The position numbers were made by a program, and so were the translations under genes. From Turritopsis dohrnii (lineage: Eukaryota > Cnidaria > Hydrozoa > Anthoathecata > Oceaniidae), in assembly GCA_027922465.2 (NCBI GenBank), contig BQMF02000095.1, forward strand, positions 124,001 to 188,000: a DNA stretch of 64,000 nucleotides, written 5' to 3'. The notes under the pieces are model-generated. The model was not told the DNA's origin, ran no database searches, and saw only the letters and a program-made list of their open reading frames with translations. Shown here piece by piece: positions 23,401-35,729 of this stretch (its first letter is position 1; every line of letters begins with the position of its first letter).

Positions 23401-24146
23401 TTTAAACATAGCGCGCGTTCACCAGTAATAGTTTCCTAAATAAGACCTCCATAGATGGATGGTTATTCTATGTTTGTCAATGTCTAGATCAAAATACTCC
23501 CAAAATATATATAGAAGCTAACAAAAAACAATGGCTTAACTTTTCTCTGTCGTCTTCAAATGAGTACAAATACTTAGATTAGCTTGAGCAAAGCGGAACC
23601 AACAGAGACCTGCACATTTTTCCTCATTTATGGTCAATAAAGCTAGATTTACCCACTGTCTTTGGAAATATCATGTTACTATTTGAACAGGTTTTTCATA
23701 TTCCAGGTCAACCGTTGCTTTTACTTGTGTAACTACAAGACTTCGCTTTAATAATCACCCATCGTATTTTCTGCAATAAAATTAATTGCTATATAGCAGT
23801 GGGTTTTTTTCACTTGGCAAAAAGTGGTTCTTTGAAATTCCAAAAATTAGCTTTTTTGTTGTAAAGTAGCCAATTTATTTTATCATTTTGCAAACAATGT
23901 CAAAGTTTCCAGGAGCTGACAATCAAGACATATTCCATAATTATATAGAATTTTCTCGATAAAAAAAACAAATAACAAGATTTGCCAACAACGTATCTTG
24001 ATAAAGCTTTAATAGTATGTAATTTGACATTTCCAAATTTAGAAAACGCTTAAAATTGCAGTTCAATCTAACAATTGAACTATCAATAAAGTACTTACCA
24101 GGCCATTTGATTCATATTGCTTATAACTATTCGTGTTCTGCATCAT
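20465..24146 (-). CDS. Unrecognised acidic Ser/Thr-rich protein with C-terminal p53-like FxxxWxxL motif
   Basis: The large exon 22165-20465 is open for 566 codons. A small upstream exon, 24146-24099, encodes MMQNTNSYKQYESNGL and ends in a strong CTG|GTAAGT donor. The in-frame TAG just before the large exon serves as its acceptor (GCGCTAG|AGA), both in phase 0, giving about 582 aa. If the upstream exon is wrong, the frame still starts at 22150 with 561 aa. No known domain is recognised. There is an N-terminal Tyr/Phe/Pro-rich part (about residues 75-200), a long Ser/Thr/Asn/Glu-rich disordered middle with a basic KRKN patch, and an acidic tail ending DDMDLFDHLWRELEEP. That tail matches the spacing of the p53 transactivation helix. 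A role as a nuclear transcriptional coregulator is an inference from composition and that motif only. Confidence is high that it is a gene and low for function. Confidence 0.82.
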
Positions 24147-24848
24147 CGGATTGACAGATATTTCTAGTGGAATATCTCCTTCATTACACTGAGGGAATAT
24201 TTCATGATTCGTTGCTCCTTATTTTAAAGTCCTGCAGTCATATTTTTAAATTCGGGGAAAAACATTTGGAATTTTCAATCATTTGTCTATTAAAAAGAAT
24301 TCGAGCTTTGAACAAACACTTGACCCGTAATATGAAAATAAAACTCTAAAGAAAAGACCACTTTTTGCCAAGTCCAAAAAAAAAACACTGACCTATCTTT
24401 GAAATCCCTGTTTTACATGGAACTGGATCCTTTCTGCGTAATTAACAGATTGTTTGCATTTGGAAGTTTTGAAGCACCCCTTTTGACATCAGCTCTCATG
24501 AATAAATATGAAGGACTGTTGATAATTATGCTTGGGGTTAGTGAATAAATTTAAGATTATAATTTCCATTGTTTGTCTAAGGAAGACCCAGCTAAGAATT
24601 GGTTATTGTTACAAAGATGGTTGATGTATAGCTATGTCCTTAATGAACATCACCTTGATATAGGACAGACGTTTTGATACAAAACTTTTGAGAAGCATCA
24701 AAAGAATTGTTTTCTAGGTCAAAGCTCACGTCCTGCTTTTTGCTATATTCTTTTCATACAAAGTTTTGTTGAAATGTTTAGCTACGATGATGATATCAAG
24801 AGATTGTTCAACCATTGACGTCAACCATTTTTTCAAGATTTTTCACCT

Positions 24849-24873
24849 CCCCCCCCCCCCCCCCCCCCCCCCC
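24849..24873. repeat. Poly-C tract (25 bases)
   Basis: Uninterrupted C run followed by C-rich, degenerate CCCTCCCTCC. Confidence 0.95.
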
Positions 24874-25544
24874 AACCCACCCCTCCCTCCACCAACCTGC
24901 GTCAACTTTGCTCTATCCCGTCATCTTTTGGAAAGAGACCCTTAAGTCGAGGCATTCATACATATTTTTTAACTCAAGAGAAATTTATTACAACAACCAC
25001 AAGAACGAAACATTGAGAATGTTGACGTCAACAGTGTCACCCATTCCCCCGTCAACCAGCGTCAACTTTAACCCTCCCCTCCTAATGGTTGACGTCATTT
25101 GTGAGCAATCGCCAACGATACCATTGATACCCTTCAACTGTGCCTAACTCTCTTTGAATACTCTGAACTCAGCTCTACTTACCATTTGGTGTATTAATTC
25201 TAGAACGGTAGGCCATGCATGACAGGACGGATGGTAGGTGAGCGTATAAAAGAATTTCTAGAAAATTGCTTCGAGTTCGAAAGATTCAAAACATAAGTTG
25301 TTTGAATGATGTGGATAAATGATTTTTTCTCTATCATTTGTCGATTTCCAAAACCACAAAGGAAACAAAAACAAACAAAACATATAAACAACAACAAAAC
25401 CGCAACAATGGTGTAATGGTGTAAACAAACTTTCTATATATAACGAGATTCAACTCATACGAGATTTTTGTTTATTTTTCATGCATTCTCGCAAGAATTT
25501 CAAGAAGAACGAAAAATGCAGTATAGGCATAATATTTTTAATTA

Positions 25545-25549
25545 CCCCC

Positions 25550-25580
<31 letters not shown>

Positions 25581-25586
25581 AAAAAA
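25545..25586. repeat. Poly-C/poly-A tract (26 C then 16 A)
   Basis: A homopolymer switch from 26 C directly to 16 A, with no intervening base. Confidence 0.95.
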
Positions 25587-28500
25587 GACAGTGCGATTAT
25601 GACCCAGACTCCTTTTAAGCTCAAGTAGTGATCATGTGAATGTATCTGGACATAGATCGGATTAAACTCGAGGATAGAGAAGTTTTTATGGAAGACAAAA
25701 ATGAAGTACTAACAACAAAGAAACAACGTTGGACTTTCTAGACGTCATGGCAACCTGATAAATAGAAAGGTTTTCTTTTATCTCTGCATAAACACCATGT
25801 TGACATCAAATACGTAATGAATTGCGCTAATAAAATATTCAAATAAAGAGCAGTAAATGTTTACTCATGGTTGCAGTTTTTTTCTTCATGCCTGTTCTGT
25901 TTCTAAGTTTAACTAACAGTTGCTTGCGTGTGCAATATCATCAATTATGGTTGGTCAATTGCATGTGTTTCTCATTTCTGATTGGCCATTACTTACCGCA
26001 TAATCATGTAACTGTTGCATAAATAGCAATTTCAAGACAGTTGATATTCTATCTCGTCTTTGGAATTTTCAAATTTGATATTTCCATTTGAAAGCTATAT
26101 AAACCTTGTGTGTCGCAAGCAAACCTGATTGTAACTGTGTGTCACAGAGAATACGAGACCTGAAGGCTTACAAGAAAGAGAATGGGGAAAGGAGAAACAT
26201 ACTGCACAGAGAAGGAGTAAAGCCCCCTCCCGGCTTGGCATGTTCTTCGTTGTCTTCAATGCTACCGGAAAAGAACTTGTTAGTAAATTGTGCAAAAATT
26301 ATTAGGCCAAAAAAGGAAATTGAAACAAAAAGGAGGAAGAATATTCACTGTAAGCGAAGAACTGAAGAATCTTCTTAAATCACTACATTTACATTACCTT
26401 GTGATCGAAGCTTCATGAGGCATTCTTTAAAAATACTTGTGAACTCTACAGCTGCAAACACACACAGACATGTATAGCGATATTCAGCTTTCAAGTGCAG
26501 ACCCGACTTAATATTCCCATGAAAGAGGATTAGTTGGCCATAAGCCTGTTATTTTGATAAATATGCTGAGTAACTCGCATACAATTTCAACAATGAGCCT
26601 CCAATTGAATCCCTTTTCGTAAAACAAATGTACGTAAGACAGGTACAGAAATTCCTAAGTTTTCGAAAACTCAATGAAAAAAGTATAAAATATAAACTAT
26701 CTTTCGTCAATAATGTGTGATTCTCTTATGAAAATATCTCAGTTACATAAAACAGGAACTTAGTATAGCTATACTGTTATGAGTTAACCACACACCAACA
26801 ATGAAACATAAGTTTGATAAATCATATATGTTTTAGATTTCAAGCACTATATAGTTTTTATACAAACTTACCAAAACCAAAAGTTCAATTTTTCAAAAAA
26901 TTGTTTGAAAAAGTTTGTAAACCAATCTTGTTATTTTAATTGATTTTATTTGACGAATGCGGACAATATGACAACCTGCCTTAGCAACGGAAATGCTGCT
27001 GTGCCATACACATCATATGTTATTCCCAGAACGATTCAGTATGTTCCGTGTCAACATTTTAGATCATTTCCGATTAATCTAAATTTGTCAGATCACTTGA
27101 TCTCCTTCATTTAAATATCTATCACTGTATCGCGTGGCTCTTAACTTTACAGTCACCATAGAGTGTTTAAAAACATGTTAAAATCGAGTTACCTTTCAAA
27201 CATCAAAACTTTTTTTCTACACAAAAGTTACCAGGACATACGTATCAAAAAGCATTTGACGAATGCACTTCACGGAAAAACATTCTGATCACGTAAAGAA
27301 TGGAGGAAATTAAGAAATTTTATCCATGTGATTATGATGGGTAATGTACGGTATATTGCATAGTGAGTTTGTTTCTCTTTGAAAGAAGGATATTCGAACT
27401 ATTTCTTTTAGTTGATTGAGCGGCGGAAACACCACACTCGTTCTCGTTTATTTAACGAACAGCGAAATTATTTACAAGTTAAATTCTGTTTCTTCGTCAC
27501 CTTGAATCAAGTCGATTGTTGTGATGGGGTGAAGGTTTTCAGTCTAGCAGGGCTTTCAGTGTAATCTAATTAGTCCCAGACTTTTCAAGAAATGATGGAT
27601 TGCATACTTTCAAAGAACTTTCAAAACATTTTCACGTTGATTTTTTTTTCTTCTGTAACAGATATTTTTACATGTATAAAGGCATATAGCCACAGATGTG
27701 TTTCAGTGATGGTTTTAATTTTATAAGAAACTGTTAAATAGGTCGAAAGGTCTTCAGAAATATATGATGTTGACACAGAAGGACACTTGTGACTTGGTGT
27801 GTTTTTAATGGAACGAAGTCTGTCTGCTGTAAATGTGGATACGTAAAGTGTATTTTACGACTTGATAACAACTGAAAGTTGTAGTATACATCTTATTAAG
27901 ATTGCTTAAATGATCGATTATATGAAAACTACTCTTGCCTTGTCCATACAAGTGATTTCGTTGGTCTGAAGCTCCCAGGTTAACACACTGAACAAATTCA
28001 ATCATCTTTCAATCTCCTCGACAACCTTGGTCAAACTTACCAACGCCTGATTGTTCTTTTCTTTCCACGTTCTAAAGTTCTTTATTTTTATAGAGAGACG
28101 GGAGACGAAAGGAGAGTGACACGAATTTCTTGCGACCTCTGCACGAACAAGCTCTTTCAGGTTGTTTTGTAGTCATGGAAGATTTGAAATGTTCTCAGCC
28201 ACATTTATTCACGAATCAAAGAAGTATTGTTGGCGAGCCAAGTTTTCTGACTCACAATAACCTACTTGTGAGCAATAAGGAACATAAAAGATGATTTGTC
28301 TGAGAAAGAATGAACTCGCTTGTTTGATTTATCTGTGACTCATTAACCTTTGTAACATCCATTTGTTTTATGGAAAGTGAATCCACTTCATTCCGTGAGA
28401 TAAGACGAAAAGTTGAAAGTTCGTCAAACTGACAAAATCGTTTGAAAATTTAGAAAGACAATCGTACTCTGATTGTCTTATATGATCAAAAGCTTTATTG

Positions 28501-29201
28501 GTGTCCCTTCTTAATAAAATATTATAATTTGAAGGGCAAAAGATAGGGCGTAGGGCGTAAAATAAAGTCTATATTTCAGTGAAATATACATAAGTGACTT
28601 ATCACATCTAAAAGGCTAATTAATACAGCTACATTGTCAACGAATAAATGTGTTTATTTATCTCGTCTCGACATTTCAACAAATACATACCCATGCTTTG
28701 AGTTAAACACCGATGTTTTTGTAAAACAAATGTCAATATTATTGAAGACTGTCTAAAAATAAGGTTGACCTCACTGTTGAACAATTTGAGATAAGTACCT
28801 GCTTTTCTTGCATTTCTGATTCCTCATTCAAAGATCAGATTCTACGCAAGTATTTGTATATTGAACGCACAAATACCTTTTAATCCATAAATAAAGTTTT
28901 GTGAGAAGTCCGCCCATACTTAAGATAACTGGTTGAATCAACTTTCTAATTTTAACAAGTGTTGTTGAAGCGTGTTTTGAAGCTATGACTTTTATCCGTT
29001 CCGAATTTCAACGCTTTCAGCTCCCTTTTTAAAATGTCAATCATTGTATTGCGAGTTTTTGGAACGACAGGTAAATACTTGAATGATTAAATAAAAAAAA
29101 AACAATGAAAAAGTTATCAATAGGAGGTTTAGGTCGAAAAAGAGGCTAAAATCGAAAGTGGCCTGAGAGCAAAGTATGACTCACTCAGAACAGCCTCTTT
29201 T

Positions 29202-29438
29202 TCAATTTTCGTAAAATTTTCTTGTCTGTTCTTCAATAGTCTTAGTTTTGTCTCTCCACCGTACACAAAAATCTACCAGTAGTATCACAGTAATATCAAG
29301 TCCATGATTGAAAGGATCCCGGATGGAATGCCCTTTCAGTGGCGGCACATCCCATCCTACTCTGGCTTCTACTACAAAGCAGTGCAGCTCATGTTCAGAA
29401 AGCAACAAAGTCTGGTAGAACTCCAGACTACATGCCAT
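29202..29438 (-). CDS. Candidate small ORF, 78 aa, unknown
   Basis: An ATG-started frame (AAAGATGGC, good context) with an in-frame TAA 24-27 bases upstream and a TGA stop. The composition is balanced, with Trp, Cys, His, Pro and Gly rather than the Phe/Lys/Asn bias of chance frames nearby, and the segment is GC-richer than its flanks. Visible strings include WDVPPLKGHSIRDPFNHGLD and a basic/acidic C-terminal helix. No family is recognised. It could be a small gene, one exon of a larger gene or a decayed repeat. Confidence 0.3.
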   Translation of the reverse strand: MACSLEFYQTLLLSEHELHCFVVEARVGWDVPPLKGHSIRDPFNHGLDITVILLVDFCVRWRDKTKTIEEQTRKFYEN

Positions 29439-29578
29439 CTTTCTCCTCTTGCGCTGGACGCATTAACAGAGATTGACTAGACATGGGAATGCAGGAAGTT
29501 AAAGGTGGAAGTCATAAGTATTATAAGATGACTTAAAGTGTGGGACTATGTTTAGGGGACAGGATTCAAACATTAGAC

Positions 29579-29679
29579 TTTACGGTGTAAACCTTGTGAA
29601 ATGTGTCTGGGTAAGTGAGGGTAAGGTTCGGGCTTAGCCTCATTTGTTAAAATACTTTTATAAGTGGTTTCGCCGTAAT
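29579..29679 (+). mobile_element. TTACGGTGTAAACC MITE, copy B
   Basis: Ends are TTACGGTGTAAACC and GGTTTCGCCGTAA (inverted, imperfect). The flank ACAGGATTCAAAC is shared with copy C, so the repeat unit may extend beyond the inverted ends. Confidence 0.75.
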
Positions 29680-31890
29680 AATGCAATGTTTGAATGCTGT
29701 CACATAAACATACTCTTCCTATTGTTGCTCCTTAGACGGGAACAGAGATTTGATATCACCCGTTGTTATTAAGAAAAGAGACTTGATATCACCCTGTTAT
29801 TAAGAAGCAATTTAAAGGAACAAGTAAGAGGGAGCTGTGATGTAAACAACAAGATTGTTTTTAGTTCTTCAACGTTGAAGAGGTGTTTGGTTCACCACAA
29901 GCCACGCCGATATTTTCCTTCTTTTTGAGCGCGCCATAAACCGCTCGTACATGTTAGAAGTTCTATTCAAATATTTGTTCGTTTGGCCGGGAATAGAACA
30001 TTCCTTCCTTTACTGGTCAAACAAAAGTTGAGGACATATCAAGAGAAGAAACTAGATGGAACCTGAAAAAAGGGGAGGCGTTTTGAAAAAATCAATTTTG
30101 ACAAAATTGTTGACACCTACATTCTGTTGCGTTTCTTTGACACGTTTTTTATCCACCTCTTGTTTTCAAACAATCTTGGCTGGGTATCAAGGACTACTCA
30201 GAACAAAGAACGCCCTTGAGGAAAACCACACGTGTTCATCACCATGCTTTTGAAGTGTTTGTACACACGCGTCAAGCATCATCAAAATGATGTTCAAATA
30301 AATCCTAAGCTTAAGTCAGCCGCATACGGCTATACGTCTTTTTTTACAAGTATGGAAGAAAAAGAATACGTGCGTTTATCCTGTTTTCATTTTTTTCTCA
30401 CGTAATCAATTTATATCGACTTGTTTGTTGTTTGTTGTTGTTGTTGTTGCTGCTTTTTTCATGATTATAATGGAGTCGAGCCAACTTAATAATTAATTTA
30501 TCCCTGGACTAGCTCCTCCATGTGCTTTTGCATGTACTGGCATTTCTCCCTAACCGATCGTGCCTTCGAATGTGATCACTGCAACCCAAAGTGGAAAAAA
30601 AAAAGAAGTTTCTTCGACACATCCATCATATGTTTTTTCCACACTTATGTTCTGGGTTGGATTTTACTGTTACTGCAACCCATATTCGAGTCTCACTTAT
30701 GTCTTACCTCGATACTTCACTCCGATGCGCTTTCGAAGCAGCGTATTGGCCCATTAGGAGCCATCAACTGCACAGTTGCCTCCAGGAGATTACAGAAATG
30801 CTACATGTACTTCAAGCAGTAAGTTTAATACTATCTGCAAGGCGGCTGGCGGAAGAGTAGATGGAAGACCGAGGGCTAAAAACTCTTTGTTACTTACTTA
30901 CTGACTTTCCTGGTTACTGATCCAAACCGTCCAGCGCCAAAGGATACAGCCCGGTAAATGGGATAAGCTCGTTCGCATAAATATATTGCATAAGTGTCTT
31001 GTAAGTAAATGGCGTTATCAGAACGGGCGTTAATAGCTAAGCGTTAACTTTCTCGCACTTCTTGGGAAAGTTATCGAAGAACTGATAGTAGCACGATGAA
31101 AGGGAAGGAACAGCATGAAATAAACAAACAACTCTTCATTGAAAAGTGAACAGAGTAAACAGAGCGTAATGAAGAGAGAAGAGAATTACTTGCTCCTGCA
31201 ACTACTTGTCTGGTGACGACGGTTTCTTCTGTAAGAACTGTACGAGAAAATCATTCCATTTGAAAAGTTATTCGACGAATTTAAGAAAGGTAACATTTAA
31301 CAACTGTTATGTTACGTACCACAAAACTGAGAAGGACATTTAGAATTGGTACAGTTTTGTTGGTCGAAGCGTACAAAATTTTTTAAGCTAGCAGATTATG
31401 TTTTCAAAAAAAAAACAAAACAAAACATAACTAAACTTACAAATATATCCAAACGATTACTTTACGGAGGAGGGGCAGATTGGCCACATGTCATTAATTA
31501 CAGAACAAAAAAGTCTAAATCAGTATATAGTTTCTTTCACACTCACGTTTGCTAAAAACCGAAAACCGAAAACCGCACTTATTTTGAAAATGGAAACAAA
31601 TTTTTTTTCGGAATTACGTTATCGATCATTAGTGTATGTTTCTTCTTCCCACAGGCGCCATTTGAAAAAACCTCGATCATCGCGAGTTTGAAGGTGAAAC
31701 CTTGGTATTTCGACCTGGGTTAACGAGGGCGTATTGTCTCATTCTTTCAATCAAAATTAAAATGAGATTTTATGATTGCTAAAATGGATAGTTTTAATTT
31801 CCGATCCACAAAATCCAAATGATGCGTAAAGCAAGAAGGTATCAGGACAATTTTCCCGGGAAATTTGCCTCAATACCCCAATTGGTCCCC
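29680..31890. other. Noncoding region, possible retroelement fragment near 30.5-30.9 kb
   Basis: No gene is supported. Positions 30540-30900 are less AT-rich and contain several overlapping frames, which may be a decayed repeat; no motif allows a family call. A (TTG)n tract lies at about 30425-30450. Confidence 0.3.
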
Positions 31891-31898
31891 ATGTAGAG

Positions 31899-31946
31899 TT
31901 AGGGTTAGGGCTAGGGTTACATACACGGGGGGGGGGGGGGGGGGGG
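31899..31946. repeat. Interstitial TTAGGG-like units beside a 20-base poly-G tract
   Basis: TTAGGGTTAGGGCTAGGGTT (31899-31918) is followed eight bases later by 20 G (31927-31946). The units match the metazoan telomere repeat with one variant. Confidence 0.85.
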
Positions 31947-32021
31947 ATATTGATCAAAATATGGACGAAAGAATTCTATTTATGAGGTATTTCGTCATAA
32001 ACTTCCTTTGGCTTAAACGTT

Positions 32022-32204
32022 CTAGAGAGCCGGATGTTTAGTAATCCTATTAACAAAATCCATGTGAGAGTAATGAGGATTTGGATAAACAGAATCACTC
32101 GAAAGATCGAGGAGCTTTTTGATTGACAGCCGTTCTCGTTTCATTCCTTTTCCAAAGTGATTGACGAATTGTTTAACATAATACTGGAAACCGTAAGCGC
32201 TCAT
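32022..32204 (-). CDS. Candidate small ORF, about 60 aa, unknown
   Basis: From an ATG at about 32204 to a TAG at 32022. The encoded peptide, with strings MSAYGFQYYVKQFVNHFGKG and SVYPNPHYSHMDFV, has coding-like composition. AAATTAG just upstream could be an acceptor, so it may be a terminal exon. No family is recognised. Confidence 0.22.
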   Translation of the reverse strand: MSAYGFQYYVKQFVNHFGKGMKRERLSIKKLLDLSSDSVYPNPHYSHMDFVNRITKHPAL

Positions 32205-33699
32205 TTTTTCTAATTTCAACTGTAGATGTCCTAATACTAGTTAAAAAAGATTGCGCTCTTGGAAGTCGCCGGAAGGAAATGCTCGCCTAAATCATTTCAC
32301 AGCTTTCGTCGATGAGAGATTCTCATATCAGAAAGCACTTTTCTCAAAATGCTCATAACTTTGTTTGTTTCCTAGTGAACACGTTCTTCAATAAGCTCAC
32401 CCTTTGAAGCGTCCGTTAACCGGAGAGTGAAATGTACAGTCTCGAACTCCCAATGGAACGGATAACACGATCGAGACAGCGCCACTATTATGGGCTTTAT
32501 GCTGACAGGACCAAGGTTTTGATAACGAGAGTTAACTGTATCTATAATATCTACCTTTGTACTATTCTGAAAAGATGCTAAATGAACTGAATCAATTCTG
32601 AATCAATTGTTTATTTTGAATGAGTATCTCATAGTAATTCTACAGGCAATCATCGATACTTCTTGTGGTATACGAAAGAAAAAGTCCGTTTCCGCTTGTG
32701 AAAGTCGCTATTGCCAGCCACGTTATGATGCAATCCTTTGTTTAACTGAATATATGATTTTATAACCAAATGGTCACGATTATCCAAACTCTCAGCAGCA
32801 TACTTATTAGAAATTTGACTGTTAGAAGCGGGGATGATAAAGTTGAATTGGCTTAAATACTGTGATTAAATTCATTTCACATCTTCGTAAAATAATTTCC
32901 CTGAGATCCTATCACTTTTAATGAAAATGACATCAATGTTATTCACCTCGAAAATGTGACCAGGGCTGCTGTAATGTAAGTTAAAGGGTAAGTGCGTTGA
33001 CGCACATCAGATTTCGTTGTCAGCCGTGAAAGTAGATAGAATCTGTTGAGTGATAAGGAAAGGGAGAAAGAAAAGTGACAACGAAATGCAACAAAGAATT
33101 CAACTTACATGCTCACGTATATAGATCTACCATATTGCTCTGGCTTTTTCTACACAATCGAAACTTCTCTTTCCAGCACCCTGAACTCATGTGAAGACAC
33201 ATAGTTTGAAAAAACCCACATTCTCAAATATCATCTTTAACATGTCTTTTCAAAGGCTTTGTTTACATGCTGCGTTATTGTCAGTACCTTTAATAGTCCT
33301 TTTTGTCTAGTGAATGAATGTTCAAAGGCCTTTTGTAACAGAGCAGGCACAATGAAGGAGGAAACTTCAACTATAACAGAAAGCAAATACACTGGGTGAT
33401 GGCTATACGTTAACGGGTTTGAAATCAGACGGATTTTGTTCAAGGTTTTTCCACTAAACCATTATGACTTAACAAGTTGACCTCTAACTTGAATCCAGTT
33501 TTCATAATATAAGTGTTTCAATGGAGGATATTTTTTAAATGTATTTTACACACTTCATTCAAATGATAGTCCGTCTTACGTTTTCAACCAATTCCAATAA
33601 ATGAGCGGTTATCGAAATCAAATTATTTTTGACTACTTCAAGAGATCATAAAATCTATGATAAAAAGGGCTTTGTAACGAGTTTGGGCACTTGTGATTA

Positions 33700-33940
33700 A
33701 ATTTCTCGGTTTCCGTGATTTTTGGAAATAACAGCCAAATTAAATCCACGCGAAATCAATAAAAATTCGGCCGACCGCGAAATTAAATCCACGCTAAATT
33801 TTAAAAAACTAATTTTTTTGGAGTTTTTCTAAGGGGTAGAGTAAAACACAACCTCGTTCCCAGGGCTTCTTCGAAACGAAAGAAAGTTCTGGCACAGGCC
33901 GATAAAAAATCACCCAAAATACGGGTGATTTTCTCACTCA
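33700..33940. repeat. Cluster of repeat fragments (CGCGAAATTAAATCC words, foldback end, hairpin)
   Basis: AAATTAAATCCACGCGAAAT and CGCGAAATTAAATCCACGC occur close together. CAACCTCGTTCCCAGGGCTT at about 33850 is one end of the foldback family seen whole at 43533. AAAATCACCC/GGGTGATTTT form a hairpin at about 33909-33935. Confidence 0.55.
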
Positions 33941-34191
33941 GCGGTCTTTTTTTTTTTTTCCAATGCAAATTGAATTCTTGAAAACAAACGCCTGACGTCT
34001 TCCATTATAACTCGCCGTTTTTGAAGCACGGAGGCCCTAAAGAGACTAGGATTTCTTCATCTTTCGGCTCGATGTAATGAAGATGAGGTTTAACCAATGA
34101 AGTTGAAAACAAGGGTAAAGACAGAAATGTTTTTGATTTTCATTCATTTTCATTAGTAAATGTTTTTTTCCTATCGTGTTTCTCGTGTTAC

Positions 34192-35085
34192 CTAAAACTG
34201 CGCTACGCGTTGAAATTCACTTTTAAGCCCATCCATATTTTGAAAAAGGCCAAAGAGCAGTTTTGAAGCATTAACAAAAGTGGCAGATATATCTGCAACA
34301 TCTTCTAATTTCTTTGAGTTTTCACAAAATGTGAGACATAAAGATTCGTATAAACCCACCCATATAAACCAAAATCCAGTGAAATGGGAGGCGTTTATAT
34401 CAAAGAGATGCCGAAACAAAAGATTTCAATAATAGAATTGAAAGGACTTAGATGGTTCCTATAAGTCGCATCTTTGTAGACTTCCATGTAAATACACAAG
34501 CCAGCAGTACAGGGCTAAGTTGCCCTCTATAGAAGACACCTTTCCCGAAGTTTTGTTTAAACACCGTGTTAATGCCTTGCTATCAAGTTTCGCCTCGTTT
34601 CTATACATTTTATTGTTTCGCTAATTACACTTCTTATCATTTATAACATGGGCCTATTATTTCCATTCCGCAGCGGGATGATTTCAATCTTTAAAACGAG
34701 GCGAAACTTGTTGGCTTAGCAGTAATTCGGGAAAAGCCTATTGCTTTTCTGTTAAAAGCTACTGCGATATGCGAAACGTCTCATGTAGATCTGAAAAATT
34801 GGCATAGTAAATGAAGAATGACTGTAGGGACGGCAAAAATGCAACATATAACATGAATTTGGGAATCAATTCGAGATGATATGAAAGCTTTGTATTAATA
34901 CTTACTTCGTAATTATCGATAGAGCGACATTGTGATGACGTCAACATTGCAAAAACATGTTTTCCATAAACATTATGACGCATGAACTCAAAATTGTGCT
35001 TACTGCTAACTTTGTTCAAAGGCATTGTATCGTGTCGAATTCTATCGTCCATACACATACTCTTGTACTTGTTAATCCAAAACAT
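34192..35085 (-). CDS. Candidate two-exon gene of about 99 aa, unknown
   Basis: Exon 35085-34906 starts with ATG and encodes 60 residues ending ...SSQCRSIDNYE before a consensus GTAAGT donor. A second exon, 34311-34192, encodes KLEDVADISATF...FQRVAQF and a TAG stop, in compatible phase 0, after a weak CTCAAAG acceptor. Both segments have coding-like composition, and the second reads as an amphipathic helix. The intron contains the MITE at 34568-34726. No family is recognised; the upstream end and the acceptor are uncertain. Confidence 0.35.
34568..34726. mobile_element. CAAGTTTCGCCTCGTTT MITE
   Basis: Perfect 17-base inverted repeats (CAAGTTTCGCCTCGTTT at 34585 and its complement at about 34695), extended by imperfect pairing out to TTAATGCC and its counterpart. 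It is about 155 bp long with no coding capacity. Confidence 0.75.
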
Positions 35086-35257
35086 TATCAAATATTATTC
35101 ATGTTTGGGTTATCATGATTAAAGTCAAAACATCGGCAACCGTAAAAAGTTTAGTGACTTATAGTTCACTTATTTCGGAGACCGATTATATGATTTGACA
35201 AATCGTATCGAAATCATAATGAAATGGTATCGTTGACGTTTTCGTACATGTGCAAAA

Positions 35258-35317
35258 CCACCTGTGTGACACCACCTGTGTGACGCCACCTGTGTGACAC
35301 CACAAGGGTGACACCAT
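35258..35317. repeat. Minisatellite of CACCTGTGTGACRC units
   Basis: Four tandem 14-15 base units, the last degenerate (CACAAGGGTGACAC). Confidence 0.85.
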
Positions 35318-35729
35318 TGTCGAATGAAATGAACCACATATTTTATCAAATCTCAACTTGTATATACGTTCATATATTACTGTTTTCATATGTAGTTGAT
35401 AATGACCACTGGACGGTGGTTTTTTAAATTTTAAATTTTAAATAAATAATAATTTTTAAATATGAAGCTTCTCTCTTATATCTTCATCATCAAATTGATT
35501 GCCCAATCGAATATTTTCTCTTGAAATGAACCACAAATCTGGTGTGAAGGGCATTTTGGAATCAGAGATTCAGTGAGCAAAATCTTCAAAACAGTCACTG
35601 AGAGGAAGTGCATTTCCATTCAATTTCAATTCAATTATTATTCTATAGAATTGCACTCTTCCGTAGGGATTTTCAGCAAATTTCTGCTACAGAAAATTAT
35701 TCAACTCTTTCTTTGAATTTCCAAATTAT

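Larger units (their letters stand above)
24147..29200. other. Gene-poor region with poly-C tracts and CRE-like sites
   Basis: No gene is supported. Marked features are the C runs at 24849-24873 and 25545-25570 (the second followed by 16 A), three TGACGTCA sites at 24816, 25023 and 25090, and otherwise AT-rich sequence. A 26106-26378 frame is discussed among the rejected items. Confidence 0.5.

Noticed and set aside
26106..26378. Plus-strand frame of 90 codons rich in Lys, Arg and Cys
   Set aside because: It has no ATG start, no clear splice sites and no motif. Composition is mildly coding-like but not enough to support a gene.
30520..30860. Three overlapping plus-strand frames of 65-100 codons
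   Set aside because: Three open phases at once suggest stop-poor repeat DNA rather than a gene; no motif identifies the repeat.
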